From: JBKCUI01 sp052161625
Lineage (GTDB): Bacteria > Planctomycetota > Planctomycetia > Pirellulales > Pirellulaceae
Reading direction: 5' to 3' (one strand)
Assembly: GCA_052161625.1 (NCBI GenBank)
Contig: CP197412.1
DNA length: 64,000 nt
The notes beneath the pieces are model-generated. The model saw only the letters and a program-made list of their open reading frames with translations. It was not told the origin of the DNA and made no database searches. The first letter of the stretch is position 1; every line of letters begins with the position of its first letter. Below, piece after piece: positions 9,253 to 17,625 of the stretch. The position numbers and the translations under genes were made by a program.

Positions 9253-11019
9253 ATGAATGCAGACTCCTACACTTCGGTCGGTTTTGATCGAAGTGAAACG
9301 GTTTCCCCTCAGCCCATCAGGAGTCTGCGAGGATGGCCAGCTGTCGTGCTGATTGTCATGGCAGCGCTCGTTCGATTCGTCCCAGTTTGGGTCGAAGGGG
9401 CCAGTTTACCTCTGCTGATGCTCGGTTTCATGGGACCAGCCGTGTTGAGCCTTGCTCTCGCCGTTTGGTGGTTATTTTTCAGCGGAGCCAGTTGGCGAGA
9501 GAAAGGGATCGGTATCGGTGGATTGGCTGGCATTGTCGCATTGAGCAGCCTGACCCTCGATCCATCCATGCGCGGGATAAGCATGTTTTTTTGGATCATC
9601 CCGGTCGGCATGGCGGCATTCGCCATTCCGTTGGTAGTCGCCTCTCATTATCCGAGAGTTCGCGTCTGGCTGGGATTGGCGGGCGCTTTATTGGGCTTCG
9701 GTGTATGGAACGCATTTCGTTCCGATGGTGTAACGGGTGAGTTCGCGGTAGAGTTTCGACCAAGATGGTCGGTCCCGGCTGAGACAGACTATCTGGAATC
9801 GAGGGGAGAAGCGTCGAATAGTCCTGTTGCCTTAGATCCGTCGAATTCGAATATTCCCTGGCCAGAATTTCGCGGCCCCAATCGAGATGGAAGCGTTTCC
9901 GGTGTTAGCCTTCTCGAAGATTGGGAACGGAACCCACCCGAGTTGGTTTGGAAGCGAGCGATAGGCCCGGGGTGGTCCTCGTTTGCTGTCGCGGAGAACC
10001 ATCTCTTTACACAAGAGCAGGTGGGTGACCAGGAAGCGGTCGTATGTTTGAACGCTGAAACCGGAGACACCGTCTGGACCTACTCCACACCGGGACGATT
10101 CGCAGAGGAGATGGGCGGAGTCGGCCCTCGCGCGACTCCCACGTATCACGCCCAGCGCATCTATGCACTGGGGGCCGATGGAATGGTCGTTTGCTTGAAT
10201 GCATCCGATGGCAAAGAAGTCTGGAAACGCGAGTTGATGCAGGATGCAAGCCGCAAACAACCGCCCTGGGGATTCTCCAGCTCCCCCTTGATCGTGAACG
10301 ATATCGTCGTGGTCCACGCAGGTGGCAGTGGCGATAAAGGGGTTTTTGCTTACAGCCAACCAGACGGCAGTATTCGCTGGCAAGTCGCTTCCGGAGATCA
10401 CAGCTACAGTTCTCCTCAGAAAGCAACGTTTGACGGAACGGCTGGTATTTTGATGGCAACAAACGAAGGGTTGCAGTTTTTGGATCCCACATCCGGCGCC
10501 ACGATCTGGAATCACGAGTGGAAGATCGATACCTATCGCGCAGTGCAAACAGTTGTGGATGGGAATGCGGTTTTCGTCGCCGCCAGCCTGGGAAATGGGA
10601 TTCGCCGACTGAATGTTTCCCGCGAAGAGGGAACTTGGAAGATCGAACCCCAATGGACCTCGCGCGATTTGAAACCTGACTTCAATGACATGGTCGCCTA
10701 CCAAGGGACGTTGTACGGATTCGACGCCACTATCTTCGGCGCGGTTTCCATGGATACGGGGAAACGACTTTGGAAAAAGGGACGGTACGGGGCCGGGCAG
10801 GTTCTATTGCTTGCCGACACCGGGCATTTGCTGGTTGCCGCCGAATCGGGAGAATTGGTTCTGCTAAAAGCATCGCGAGAAAAGCTGGACGAAGTAGCCA
10901 GGATTCCTGCTATCGACTCGAAAACGTGGAATCACCCTGTCGTCGTTGGCGACCGGGTCTACGTGCGAAACAGCCAGCAAGCTGCATGCTACAAACTGCC
11001 GGTTGCTACCGACCCTTGA
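9253..11019 (+). CDS. Membrane-anchored PQQ-like beta-propeller protein
   Basis: 588 residues. The first 190 contain about five hydrophobic segments. From WPEFRGPNRDGSVSG (about residue 197) to the end the protein is a PQQ/BamB-like beta-propeller, with repeated blades of the form VVCLNAETGDTVWTYSTPG and VVCLNASDGKEVWKRE, plus later blades ending in GKRLWKKGRYG. Planctomycetes have many such proteins, often with the WPQFRGPxRDG opening, and the propeller normally faces the periplasm. Whether it binds a quinone is not visible; most members are thought to be structural or redox-sensing. It follows the DUF1592/DUF1552 pair by 30 bases in the same direction, so it may belong to that transcription unit. 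Confidence 0.88.
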   Translation: MNADSYTSVGFDRSETVSPQPIRSLRGWPAVVLIVMAALVRFVPVWVEGASLPLLMLGFMGPAVLSLALAVWWLFFSGASWREKGIGIGGLAGIVALSSLTLDPSMRGISMFFWIIPVGMAAFAIPLVVASHYPRVRVWLGLAGALLGFGVWNAFRSDGVTGEFAVEFRPRWSVPAETDYLESRGEASNSPVALDPSNSNIPWPEFRGPNRDGSVSGVSLLEDWERNPPELVWKRAIGPGWSSFAVAENHLFTQEQVGDQEAVVCLNAETGDTVWTYSTPGRFAEEMGGVGPRATPTYHAQRIYALGADGMVVCLNASDGKEVWKRELMQDASRKQPPWGFSSSPLIVNDIVVVHAGGSGDKGVFAYSQPDGSIRWQVASGDHSYSSPQKATFDGTAGILMATNEGLQFLDPTSGATIWNHEWKIDTYRAVQTVVDGNAVFVAASLGNGIRRLNVSREEGTWKIEPQWTSRDLKPDFNDMVAYQGTLYGFDATIFGAVSMDTGKRLWKKGRYGAGQVLLLADTGHLLVAAESGELVLLKASREKLDEVARIPAIDSKTWNHPVVVGDRVYVRNSQQAACYKLPVATDP

Positions 11020-11073
11020 GCGAATTAGATCGATCCCAAGTTTGAGCCTTAACATGACCACGCTGGTAGCACG

Positions 11074-12315
11074 ATGACCGCAGAACAACCTGATGCACCA
11101 GCGAAGCCCGAGCGTTATCGATCGCTCGATGTTTTTCGAGGTGCAACGGTTGCAGGAATGATTCTCGCGAACAACCCAGGTTCGTGGTCTTCCATGTATC
11201 CGCCATTGCAACACGCCAAGTGGCACGGTTGCACTCCCACCGATTGGGTGTTCCCATTTTTCCTTTTTGCGGTCGGGATCGCGCTGGCATGGGTTTGGAG
11301 ACGCCAGCAGGCTTTGAACGACTCCGAAGTCTATGTTCAGATTCTCCGCCGCACGGCACTCCTCTTTGCGATCGGTCTTTTCCTTAACGCATTCCCTTTT
11401 GTTGCCTGGAATGGCGAGCAGCAATTGGAATGGAAGTCTCCCGCCAATCTTCGCATTCTCGGAGTTCTTCAACGGATTGCTCTGGCATACGGCATCGCAG
11501 CGCTCTCAGTTCGGGTCTTGGCTCGCGATGGTGCGACGTACCGGATCTGTTCCCTCGCGGCTACGTTGCTGCTGGGATACTGGATCCTGTGCCGTTCCCT
11601 GGGTGCCGCACCGGACCCATTCAGCCTCGAGGGATTTATCGGCACGCATGTGGATCGGGCACTGCTCGGACCCTCTCACCTCTACCGCGGGGAAGGGGTC
11701 CCCTTCGATCCCGAAGGTCTGTTGAGTACGATCCCTGCGGTTTCCCAAGTCCTCTTGGGGTGGTGGACCGGCGTGACCCTACTGCGTTCTTCCAAGGATG
11801 AGTCCCTTCTTGGGAAATTGCTGCTGGTCGGCGTCCATTGGTTACTCGTCTCCTCCATCTGGCAAATCGACTTTCCACTGAACAAGAAGATTTGGTCGTC
11901 GACTTTCGTCCTTCACACCAGCGGACTCGCCCTTTTTGCACTTAGCCTTCTGATTTACTGGGGAGAGATTTCTAAGTCGACAGGGAGCTTGGTAGGGGCA
12001 AAACTGGGGACCGTTGTCTCACGCATTCTGTCGTATCCGTTTTACTTTTTTGAAGCCTTTGGCAAAAACCCCTTATTCCTGTTCGTTCTGAGCGGCCTGA
12101 TTCCCAGGGGACTCGGACTGGTCCGCTGGCAGGCCGAGACGGGAGCGGGAGAGCCAAAGTGGGTAACTCCCTTGCCCTGGCTGTACCAAAATTGGTTTGT
12201 TGGAGAGGGGATCGACCCTAGACTGAGTTCCTTGCTTTATAGCCTCGCATGGCTGGCGATGTATGGGGTAATTGCCATAGGAATGGAGCGTCGCAATGTG
12301 GTTATCAAAGTATAA
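11074..12315 (+). CDS. NagX/HGSNAT-like membrane acyltransferase (DUF5009/COG4299)
   Basis: A 413-residue polytopic membrane protein with about ten hydrophobic segments. Its N-terminal block YRSLDVFRGATVAGMI followed by a conserved HxxWHGCTPTDWVFPFFLF segment is the signature of the bacterial relatives of human heparan-alpha-glucosaminide N-acetyltransferase. The lysosomal enzyme moves acetyl from cytosolic acetyl-CoA across the membrane onto glucosamine. Bacterial members (NagX) are often near amino-sugar or polysaccharide genes, but their reaction is mostly unproven. A periplasmic sugar-acetylation role would fit the sulfatase-rich background, but this is inference. It is co-directional with the PQQ protein, 54 bases behind it. 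Confidence 0.82.
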   Translation: MTAEQPDAPAKPERYRSLDVFRGATVAGMILANNPGSWSSMYPPLQHAKWHGCTPTDWVFPFFLFAVGIALAWVWRRQQALNDSEVYVQILRRTALLFAIGLFLNAFPFVAWNGEQQLEWKSPANLRILGVLQRIALAYGIAALSVRVLARDGATYRICSLAATLLLGYWILCRSLGAAPDPFSLEGFIGTHVDRALLGPSHLYRGEGVPFDPEGLLSTIPAVSQVLLGWWTGVTLLRSSKDESLLGKLLLVGVHWLLVSSIWQIDFPLNKKIWSSTFVLHTSGLALFALSLLIYWGEISKSTGSLVGAKLGTVVSRILSYPFYFFEAFGKNPLFLFVLSGLIPRGLGLVRWQAETGAGEPKWVTPLPWLYQNWFVGEGIDPRLSSLLYSLAWLAMYGVIAIGMERRNVVIKV

Positions 12316-12386
12316 CAACGAAACATCTTGAATCACCGAAGCGACCAATTACGCTAGAAGGGAACTATTACCAAGGAGCGTGCGCG

Positions 12387-12833
12387 ATGGTTAAAAAATT
12401 GGTCTTGGTCTTTGTTTCCCTGTTGTCGATCGGTGGGAGCTCAAGCTTTTGCTTCGGTCAGAGCCCGTTTGAATTCCAATTCGGCTATTCGTTGGGGATC
12501 CAAAACAGCTTCCGCAATCGGTTGCCAGCTCCCCCTTATTTCTCGGTATTCCCTCCCGTCTATTACGGCCAAAGGTACGCCAGACCTTACGGGGAAAGCC
12601 CCTTCGCTTCATGGCCTCTTTTGAGATCCGACCCTTCCTACCATGCCGTCCCCATGGAAGGGCATCTGGTCAATCCTCGCGTCGTTTGGAATCACCATGT
12701 CCCCCATCCGCAGCCACCTAAAGTCGAAGTCTCAGCGGACAAAAAAGCGGCCGATGTCGTAACGGCTCCCGTTGCTATCGAACCGAAGGTGGTCGTGAAC
12801 CCCTTCGTGGTCGAACATTACGCTGCCAAGTAA
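12387..12833 (+). CDS. Small exported protein, unknown function
   Basis: 148 residues. The ATG at 12387 has a good AAGGAG nine bases upstream, which decides the start over an earlier in-frame codon overlapping the previous gene. A signal peptide (MVKKLVLVFVSLLSIGGSSS...FCFGQ) is followed by an aromatic- and proline-rich region (PYFSVFPPVYYGQRYARPYG) and a C-terminal segment rich in Val, Pro, Lys and Ala. No domain is recognised. The composition suggests an unstructured cell-envelope protein. Confidence 0.75.
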   Translation: MVKKLVLVFVSLLSIGGSSSFCFGQSPFEFQFGYSLGIQNSFRNRLPAPPYFSVFPPVYYGQRYARPYGESPFASWPLLRSDPSYHAVPMEGHLVNPRVVWNHHVPHPQPPKVEVSADKKAADVVTAPVAIEPKVVVNPFVVEHYAAK

Positions 12834-12882
12834 TCGCTAAAGACCTCCGTAGGCGTACCCATCCGAACTGTCCGCTGCAACG

Positions 12883-13620
12883 CTATGCCTTCCAAGCACC
12901 GAATGCGGCAAAGCAACAGTTCTTGTGCAACAGTTCGATATGGGTGAAGCCAACGCGTCGGAGTAGCTCCAATTGATAAGTGACCGAGCGCGGTGAATCT
13001 TCCTTCGCGATGTAATCAAATACTTTATTTCGATACTCGCTGCCACCAAGACCGACGAGGTAGTCTCCGTAGCGAGACCACATCCATTCGTGGATGGGTA
13101 CGGTCTCATGGACGACCAGATCTGTAATCCAAACGGATCCGCCGGGCTTCAGAATCGACAGAATCTTTTCGAATGCCGATTCCCAATCGTCATCGTCTCG
13201 CAAATGGTGCAATACCGCAGCGGCCAGGACCACGTCGTAGCTTTCGCGTGGCAGTTCAGCATTGCGAAAATCAACCTGCCAAAGCTCGACGGTTTCAACG
13301 CCGGCATTCACCACTCGTTCTTTGGCGCGCTCAAGCATGGGTTGACTGAGATCCAGTAGGTCACAAGCAAATGGTCTGCCATAAACCTCTCTCAGCTTTA
13401 GGGTATTGTTTCCTGCCCCGCAACCGATGTCGAGCACACGGCCGATTTGCGGAGTCAGACGCGCTGCGGCTTCTGTGATCAGCTGCATGGCAAGGGGTGC
13501 ATCCATCGTCGCAGTCTGGCCTGAATCCAGATTGCTAAAACGCTCCACATCCACATCGAAACGTGTCTCGATGTCTTGCGTTGTCGACTTTCCTGAAAAG
13601 TCATCGACCTTGTACTTCAT
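12883..13620 (-). CDS. Class I SAM-dependent methyltransferase
   Basis: 245 residues from the ATG at 13620 (MKYKVDDFSG), preceded by an AAGGGGG-type ribosome binding site about ten bases upstream. An upstream TTG would add eight Arg-rich residues and is less likely. Motif I is VLDIGCGAGNNT near residue 60, followed by the acidic loop CDLLDLS, motif II text VVLAAAVLHHL and the post-II stretch LKPGGSVWITDLV. These are normal for a Rossmann-fold small-molecule or tRNA methyltransferase (Methyltransf_25/11 class). The substrate is not evident. The gene is convergent with the small exported protein upstream. Confidence 0.88.
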   Translation of the reverse strand: MKYKVDDFSGKSTTQDIETRFDVDVERFSNLDSGQTATMDAPLAMQLITEAAARLTPQIGRVLDIGCGAGNNTLKLREVYGRPFACDLLDLSQPMLERAKERVVNAGVETVELWQVDFRNAELPRESYDVVLAAAVLHHLRDDDDWESAFEKILSILKPGGSVWITDLVVHETVPIHEWMWSRYGDYLVGLGGSEYRNKVFDYIAKEDSPRSVTYQLELLRRVGFTHIELLHKNCCFAAFGAWKA

Positions 13621-13727
13621 CACCGCAGCCCGCCCCCTTCGCAAATACCGTTCATCGGAGCACGTGTTTTACTGAAATGCCCAGCACCGCTACCGCTATC
13701 TCCTTAACGGCTCGGCGACCTCCCGTC

Positions 13728-14237
13728 TCAATACTGTACCGAGCTACAAGTCGACGCTTTAAGCTGAAGAATTGCTTCTTCGCTTACTGTCGGAATGTCA
13801 TACACTTGAATTTCCTTCAATCCAGACTTCTTTTGCAACATTCGCAATCCTTCGTCGGTGATCGAGCTCCGACTGATATTCAATCCTTCGATACCGGGCA
13901 ACATCAGAATCCTGGCAAGCTTAGCGTCGTCGACTTCCGGAGATGGCAGGTAAACATAATTGTACCTTTCTGGAAGCACGATGTAAAACCAGTCTGGCAG
14001 GAAGGAACTCCTAGATGGTTCGATGACTCGATGGTCGTGAAAGTTGACATGACTCACATGTCCACCGAGCTCACTTACCAATGCCAGCACCTCAGCCTGT
14101 CGTCTTTTTATACTTGCACAATAAGCGAGAACACAGCCGAGCAGGCAAAGCGCGAACAGATAGGATCTTAAAGAAAATTGAATACGTCGATTCTTTAAAC
14201 GATTCACTCGAACAACAACCTGTTTTTTGTGTGGCAT
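13728..14237 (-). CDS. Single-pass membrane protein with leucine-rich-repeat-like C-terminus
   Basis: 169 residues. A basic N-terminus and a FSLRSYLFALCLLGCVLAYCA membrane segment (about residues 21-41) match a recurrent planctomycete design in which a short cytoplasmic RxFSLRxLL lead and one helix precede a small soluble domain. The C-terminal part (about 105-150) reads as one or two leucine-rich repeats: LMLPGIEGLNISRSSITDEGLRML then SGLKEIQVYDIP. No enzymatic motif is visible. It probably is a surface- or periplasm-facing protein of unknown role. Confidence 0.7.
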   Translation of the reverse strand: MPHKKQVVVRVNRLKNRRIQFSLRSYLFALCLLGCVLAYCASIKRRQAEVLALVSELGGHVSHVNFHDHRVIEPSRSSFLPDWFYIVLPERYNYVYLPSPEVDDAKLARILMLPGIEGLNISRSSITDEGLRMLQKKSGLKEIQVYDIPTVSEEAILQLKASTCSSVQY

Positions 14238-14606
14238 ACATCGGCAATCGCCTGGAAGGTCAGCTCGCTACTCGGGCCCGGCCTCTCCGCCGTCTCGATT
14301 GCATTGCCAAGATCGCATTTCCAATTTCCTCTCCGTTTGTTGACGAATGAGAGTCTAGAAACAGACCGAGTAAAAAAAGAAGCGTCCAGACGCGAACGAT
14401 AAGGAATGTCATGGCGTGACCCTATTCGCTGCCCTCATGCGACCTATTTGACGCATTTGACCCATTAAGGTGTCAGCGTGTTCCTGACGAGTAGCAATGT
14501 ACACAAGAACTAAATCCCATCCACGACGCGAGTCGTTCAGGATCATCGACTTAGGAAAGGAACTTGCTTAAGATTCGGATGGATACGGTCGAACCTGCAA
14601 GCCAGT
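14238..14606. other. Intergenic region with one doubtful small reading frame
   Basis: Between the LRR-like gene and topA, both on the minus strand. Its only notable content is the short signal-peptide-like frame listed separately. The remaining part (about 14413-14606) shows nothing I can name. Confidence 0.4.
14260..14412 (-). pseudogene. Possible small exported-protein gene, perhaps frame-disrupted
   Basis: An ATG at 14412 opens a 50-residue frame starting MTFLIVRVWTLLFLLGLFLD, a convincing signal-peptide-like start, followed by HSSTNGEEIGNA. The frame then becomes very Arg-rich and stops. The +2 frame over the same bases reads GNAIETAERPGPSS and ELTFQAIADVCHT, which looks more like protein, so a small indel near 14300-14310 may have broken a longer secreted protein running towards the 13728-14237 gene. 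No strong ribosome binding site was seen. Confidence 0.3.
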
Positions 14607-17330
14607 TCACTCGTCAGAAGTGGCTTTTTTCTTCGTCGCTTTGGCTTTCTTTGCGGTTGTCTTTTTTGCTGCCTTGGTTCCCTTGGAAGTCGTTGCTTTC
14701 TTGGTCGCTTTCTTTGTGGTCTTTTTCGACGTCTTCTTTTTCTTCGAACCGCCAGCTGCGGCTCGGGCTGCTAACAGTTCGACAGCTTGTTCGAACGTCA
14801 CGTCATCCCCGCTCAGATCCTTGGGCAAGGACGCGTTGGTTTCGCCGTCGGTCACATAGAGACCATAGCGACCGTCGCGCAGTTCGATCTTCTTCCCTGT
14901 TACCGGAGATTCGTCGAATTGCTTCAAGGGTGCTGCGGCGACACCGCGACCGCGGCCGGGCGCTTTGGGCTGCGCGAGAATTACCAACGCTTCCTCCAGC
15001 GTGATTTCTAGCAGATTCGAACCCGCCGGGAGGGATCGGGAATCGGATCCGTGTTTGAGGAACGGACCGAATCGGCCTTGGGTGGCAATCACAGGCTCGC
15101 CATCTTCCGGGTGTGGTCCTAGATCGCGAGGAAGCGAAAGGAGTTGGACTGCCGTTGCCAAGTCCAGTGCCTCGACCGTCATGCCCCGGAGCAAAGAAGC
15201 ATTCTTCTTTTCTTCGTCATCGGCGGCACCCATTTGAACATAGGGACCAAAGCGACCTTGTTTGACATAGATCGGCTTTTGGGTCTCGGGGTGAATGCCG
15301 AGCGGCTCCTCGCTTTGCTGTTGTTTGGCGAGGAGCTCTTCCGCCTTCTCCAGCGTGAGTTCATCGGGGGCCATATCATCGGGCAAACTTGCTCGCTGTT
15401 CGCCTCGTTCGATATAGGGTCCATACCTACCGACGCGAACTACGATTGGATTGGCGATGGATAAATCGGAAGAGAGTGGGTAGGAGCAAGCCGTGCGGGG
15501 ATCGATTTCCGCAACCTTTTGCTCCAGCAAAGGTTTTAGGCCGATACCACCGGGTGCGAGGTTTTCTTGGATCTGATCGCTACCAAAGTAAAACTCTTGA
15601 AGGTACGCGAGATTCTCTCGTTCGTTTCGGCTGATTTGATCGAGATAGTCCTCCATCTCGGCTGTGAACTGATAGTCCACAAGGGAGCTGAAATGCTCTT
15701 CCATCAATCGAATGACGGCGAATGCGGTCCAACTCGGAACCAGTGCGTTTCCTTTTTTGAACACATAGTCGCGCCGAAGAATGGTGTCGATGATCGACGC
15801 ATACGTGCTCGGTCGTCCGATACCCCGTTCTTCAAGAGCCTGTGTTAAGGAGGCTTCGGTAAACCTCGCGGGAGGCTGGGTGGTGTGCGAAAGAGAGTCG
15901 AGGTCCAGAATCTTCAGCAGATCCTCGGGGCGCATATCGGGAAGCAATTTTTCGCGCTCGGCCAATTCGGCTGCTGGGTCGTCGCTTCCTTCCACGTAGG
16001 CTCGGAGGAAGCCTTCGAACTCGATGGACGTGCCCGTGGCTTGGAAAATCGCGTCTTCTGCGGCGATGGTCACAACTACTCGTTTCTTGCGAGCGTCAGC
16101 CATTTGGGATGCGATGGTTCGCTTCCAAATCAATTCGAAGAGACGGAACTGGTCGAAGCTCAGTTCGCGCCGCAGTGCATCGGGAAGTTGAAACGGGTGC
16201 CCGGCGGGACGAATGGCCTCGTGAGCTTCCTGAGCATTTTTCACTTTGGTCGCGTAGGTGCGTTCCGACGAATAAAGGAATCTTTCCCCGTATTGCGAAC
16301 GGACCAAATCGCGGGCAGCGTTGACCGCTTCTTTCGACAGGGTCGTCGAGTCGGTACGCATGTAGGTGATGTAACCGTTTTCGTACAAGCTCTGGGCGAG
16401 CCTCATCGTATCTTTCGCCGTGAACCCCAGTTTGCGGTTGGCCTCCTGCTGCATGGTGCTCGTCGTAAACGGCGCTTTGGGGCGTTCGGTGTACGGTTTC
16501 ACCTCCACATTGAGGACCCGAAACTCAGCACCTTGCAAGCGACTCTTGAGAGCTTCTGACCCCTTGTCATCGAGAAGGAGCATTTGCGGATCTTTGATCT
16601 TCCCAGTGGCTGGGTCGAAATCCTTTCCACTCGGAATTTTGCGATTCGCGACGCTCACCAGCGAAGCAGAAAATTTTTCTTGCGTGCGGGTCTGCAGCTC
16701 GGCTTCCAAATCGAAGTAGGTTGCGGAATGGAAGGCCATTCGTTCCCGCTCTCGTTCGACGATGAGTCGGACCGCAACGCTTTGAACGCGACCAGCAGAT
16801 AGGCCGGGCCGAACTTTTTTCCATAACAGTGGAGAAATGTCGTAACCGTACAATCGATCGAGGATCCGACGCGTTTCTTGGGCTTTTACCAAGCCTTCAT
16901 CGATATTCCGGGTCGACAGCAAGGCGCTTTGGATCGCTTCCTTGGTGATCTCATGAAACACCATGCGATGCACGGGGACTTTAGGTTTGAGAACCTCTTT
17001 CAAGTGCCACGAGATCGCTTCCCCTTCGCGGTCCTCGTCCGTCGCCAGATAGAGGGCTGTGGCATCTTTTAACGCCGACTTCAAGTGCGTGATGTGTTTC
17101 TTTTTGTCGGAGGGAACGACATAAAGGGGTTCGAATCCTTGATCGACATTCACCCCGAGGGATGCCCACGACTGCGACTTGAATTCCGCCGGTACTTCTT
17201 TAGCACCACCCGGTAGATCCCGAATGTGACCGATGGAAGCTTCGACTTGGAATGCGCTACCTAAATACTTGGAGATCGTCTTCGCCTTGGCCGGAGACTC
17301 AACGATGACGAGCGATTTCTTTTCACTCAT
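14607..17330 (-). CDS. topA: DNA topoisomerase I
   Basis: 907 residues. The N-terminal TOPRIM domain has the opening LVIVESPAKAKTI and the acidic metal site LATDEDREGEAISWH. The catalytic tyrosine lies in GYITYMRTDSTTLS near residue 322. Type IA topoisomerases relax negative supercoils by cleaving one strand through that Tyr. Instead of the zinc-ribbon tail of the E. coli enzyme, the C-terminus has a series of topo-C repeats (RYGPYIERG, GRFGPYVQMG, GRFGPFLKHG, GRYGLYVTDG). It ends with about 45 residues of Lys/Ala/Thr-rich sequence resembling a histone H1 tail, expected to bind DNA non-specifically. It is divergent from the PpiD-like gene. Confidence 0.97.
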   Translation of the reverse strand: MSEKKSLVIVESPAKAKTISKYLGSAFQVEASIGHIRDLPGGAKEVPAEFKSQSWASLGVNVDQGFEPLYVVPSDKKKHITHLKSALKDATALYLATDEDREGEAISWHLKEVLKPKVPVHRMVFHEITKEAIQSALLSTRNIDEGLVKAQETRRILDRLYGYDISPLLWKKVRPGLSAGRVQSVAVRLIVERERERMAFHSATYFDLEAELQTRTQEKFSASLVSVANRKIPSGKDFDPATGKIKDPQMLLLDDKGSEALKSRLQGAEFRVLNVEVKPYTERPKAPFTTSTMQQEANRKLGFTAKDTMRLAQSLYENGYITYMRTDSTTLSKEAVNAARDLVRSQYGERFLYSSERTYATKVKNAQEAHEAIRPAGHPFQLPDALRRELSFDQFRLFELIWKRTIASQMADARKKRVVVTIAAEDAIFQATGTSIEFEGFLRAYVEGSDDPAAELAEREKLLPDMRPEDLLKILDLDSLSHTTQPPARFTEASLTQALEERGIGRPSTYASIIDTILRRDYVFKKGNALVPSWTAFAVIRLMEEHFSSLVDYQFTAEMEDYLDQISRNERENLAYLQEFYFGSDQIQENLAPGGIGLKPLLEQKVAEIDPRTACSYPLSSDLSIANPIVVRVGRYGPYIERGEQRASLPDDMAPDELTLEKAEELLAKQQQSEEPLGIHPETQKPIYVKQGRFGPYVQMGAADDEEKKNASLLRGMTVEALDLATAVQLLSLPRDLGPHPEDGEPVIATQGRFGPFLKHGSDSRSLPAGSNLLEITLEEALVILAQPKAPGRGRGVAAAPLKQFDESPVTGKKIELRDGRYGLYVTDGETNASLPKDLSGDDVTFEQAVELLAARAAAGGSKKKKTSKKTTKKATKKATTSKGTKAAKKTTAKKAKATKKKATSDE

Positions 17331-17625
17331 TTGCTATCCAAGGAATTCAAGTGGCAGGAAGATAAAAATATCGACTCGATCCAGATCAGGCGACCGAGTG
17401 GAAACAAACCGGGACGAGGCATGCACACGATCTGTGGAGACTATATATAGCGTGCTTTCGTATCAGCTAAGCGGTTTTGGCCCAAACCAGGAGGGTTTGT
17501 CAAGCCCCAGATCGATTGTTTGCAGTGCAATTGCATCAACCGGTGGAAACCCTACAATCCAGCGGACTCCGCGAAAACGTTGGAGCGGATGCAGGTTCGG
17601 AGCTACGCAAAGGATATCCTCGGGT
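17331..17625. other. Intergenic region between divergent topA and PpiD-like gene
   Basis: About 295 bases. It holds an AT-rich TATATATAG tract near 17442-17450 that could be part of a promoter. The plus-strand frame is open through this region but has no protein-like composition, so it is treated as non-coding. The AAGGA at about 17610 is the ribosome binding site of the next gene. Confidence 0.4.

Noticed and set aside
9832..10704. 290-codon minus-strand frame
   Set aside because: Antisense to the PQQ propeller gene, with no recognisable motif.
15885..16559. 224-codon plus-strand frame inside topA
   Set aside because: Antisense shadow of topA; the topA frame has full family motifs.
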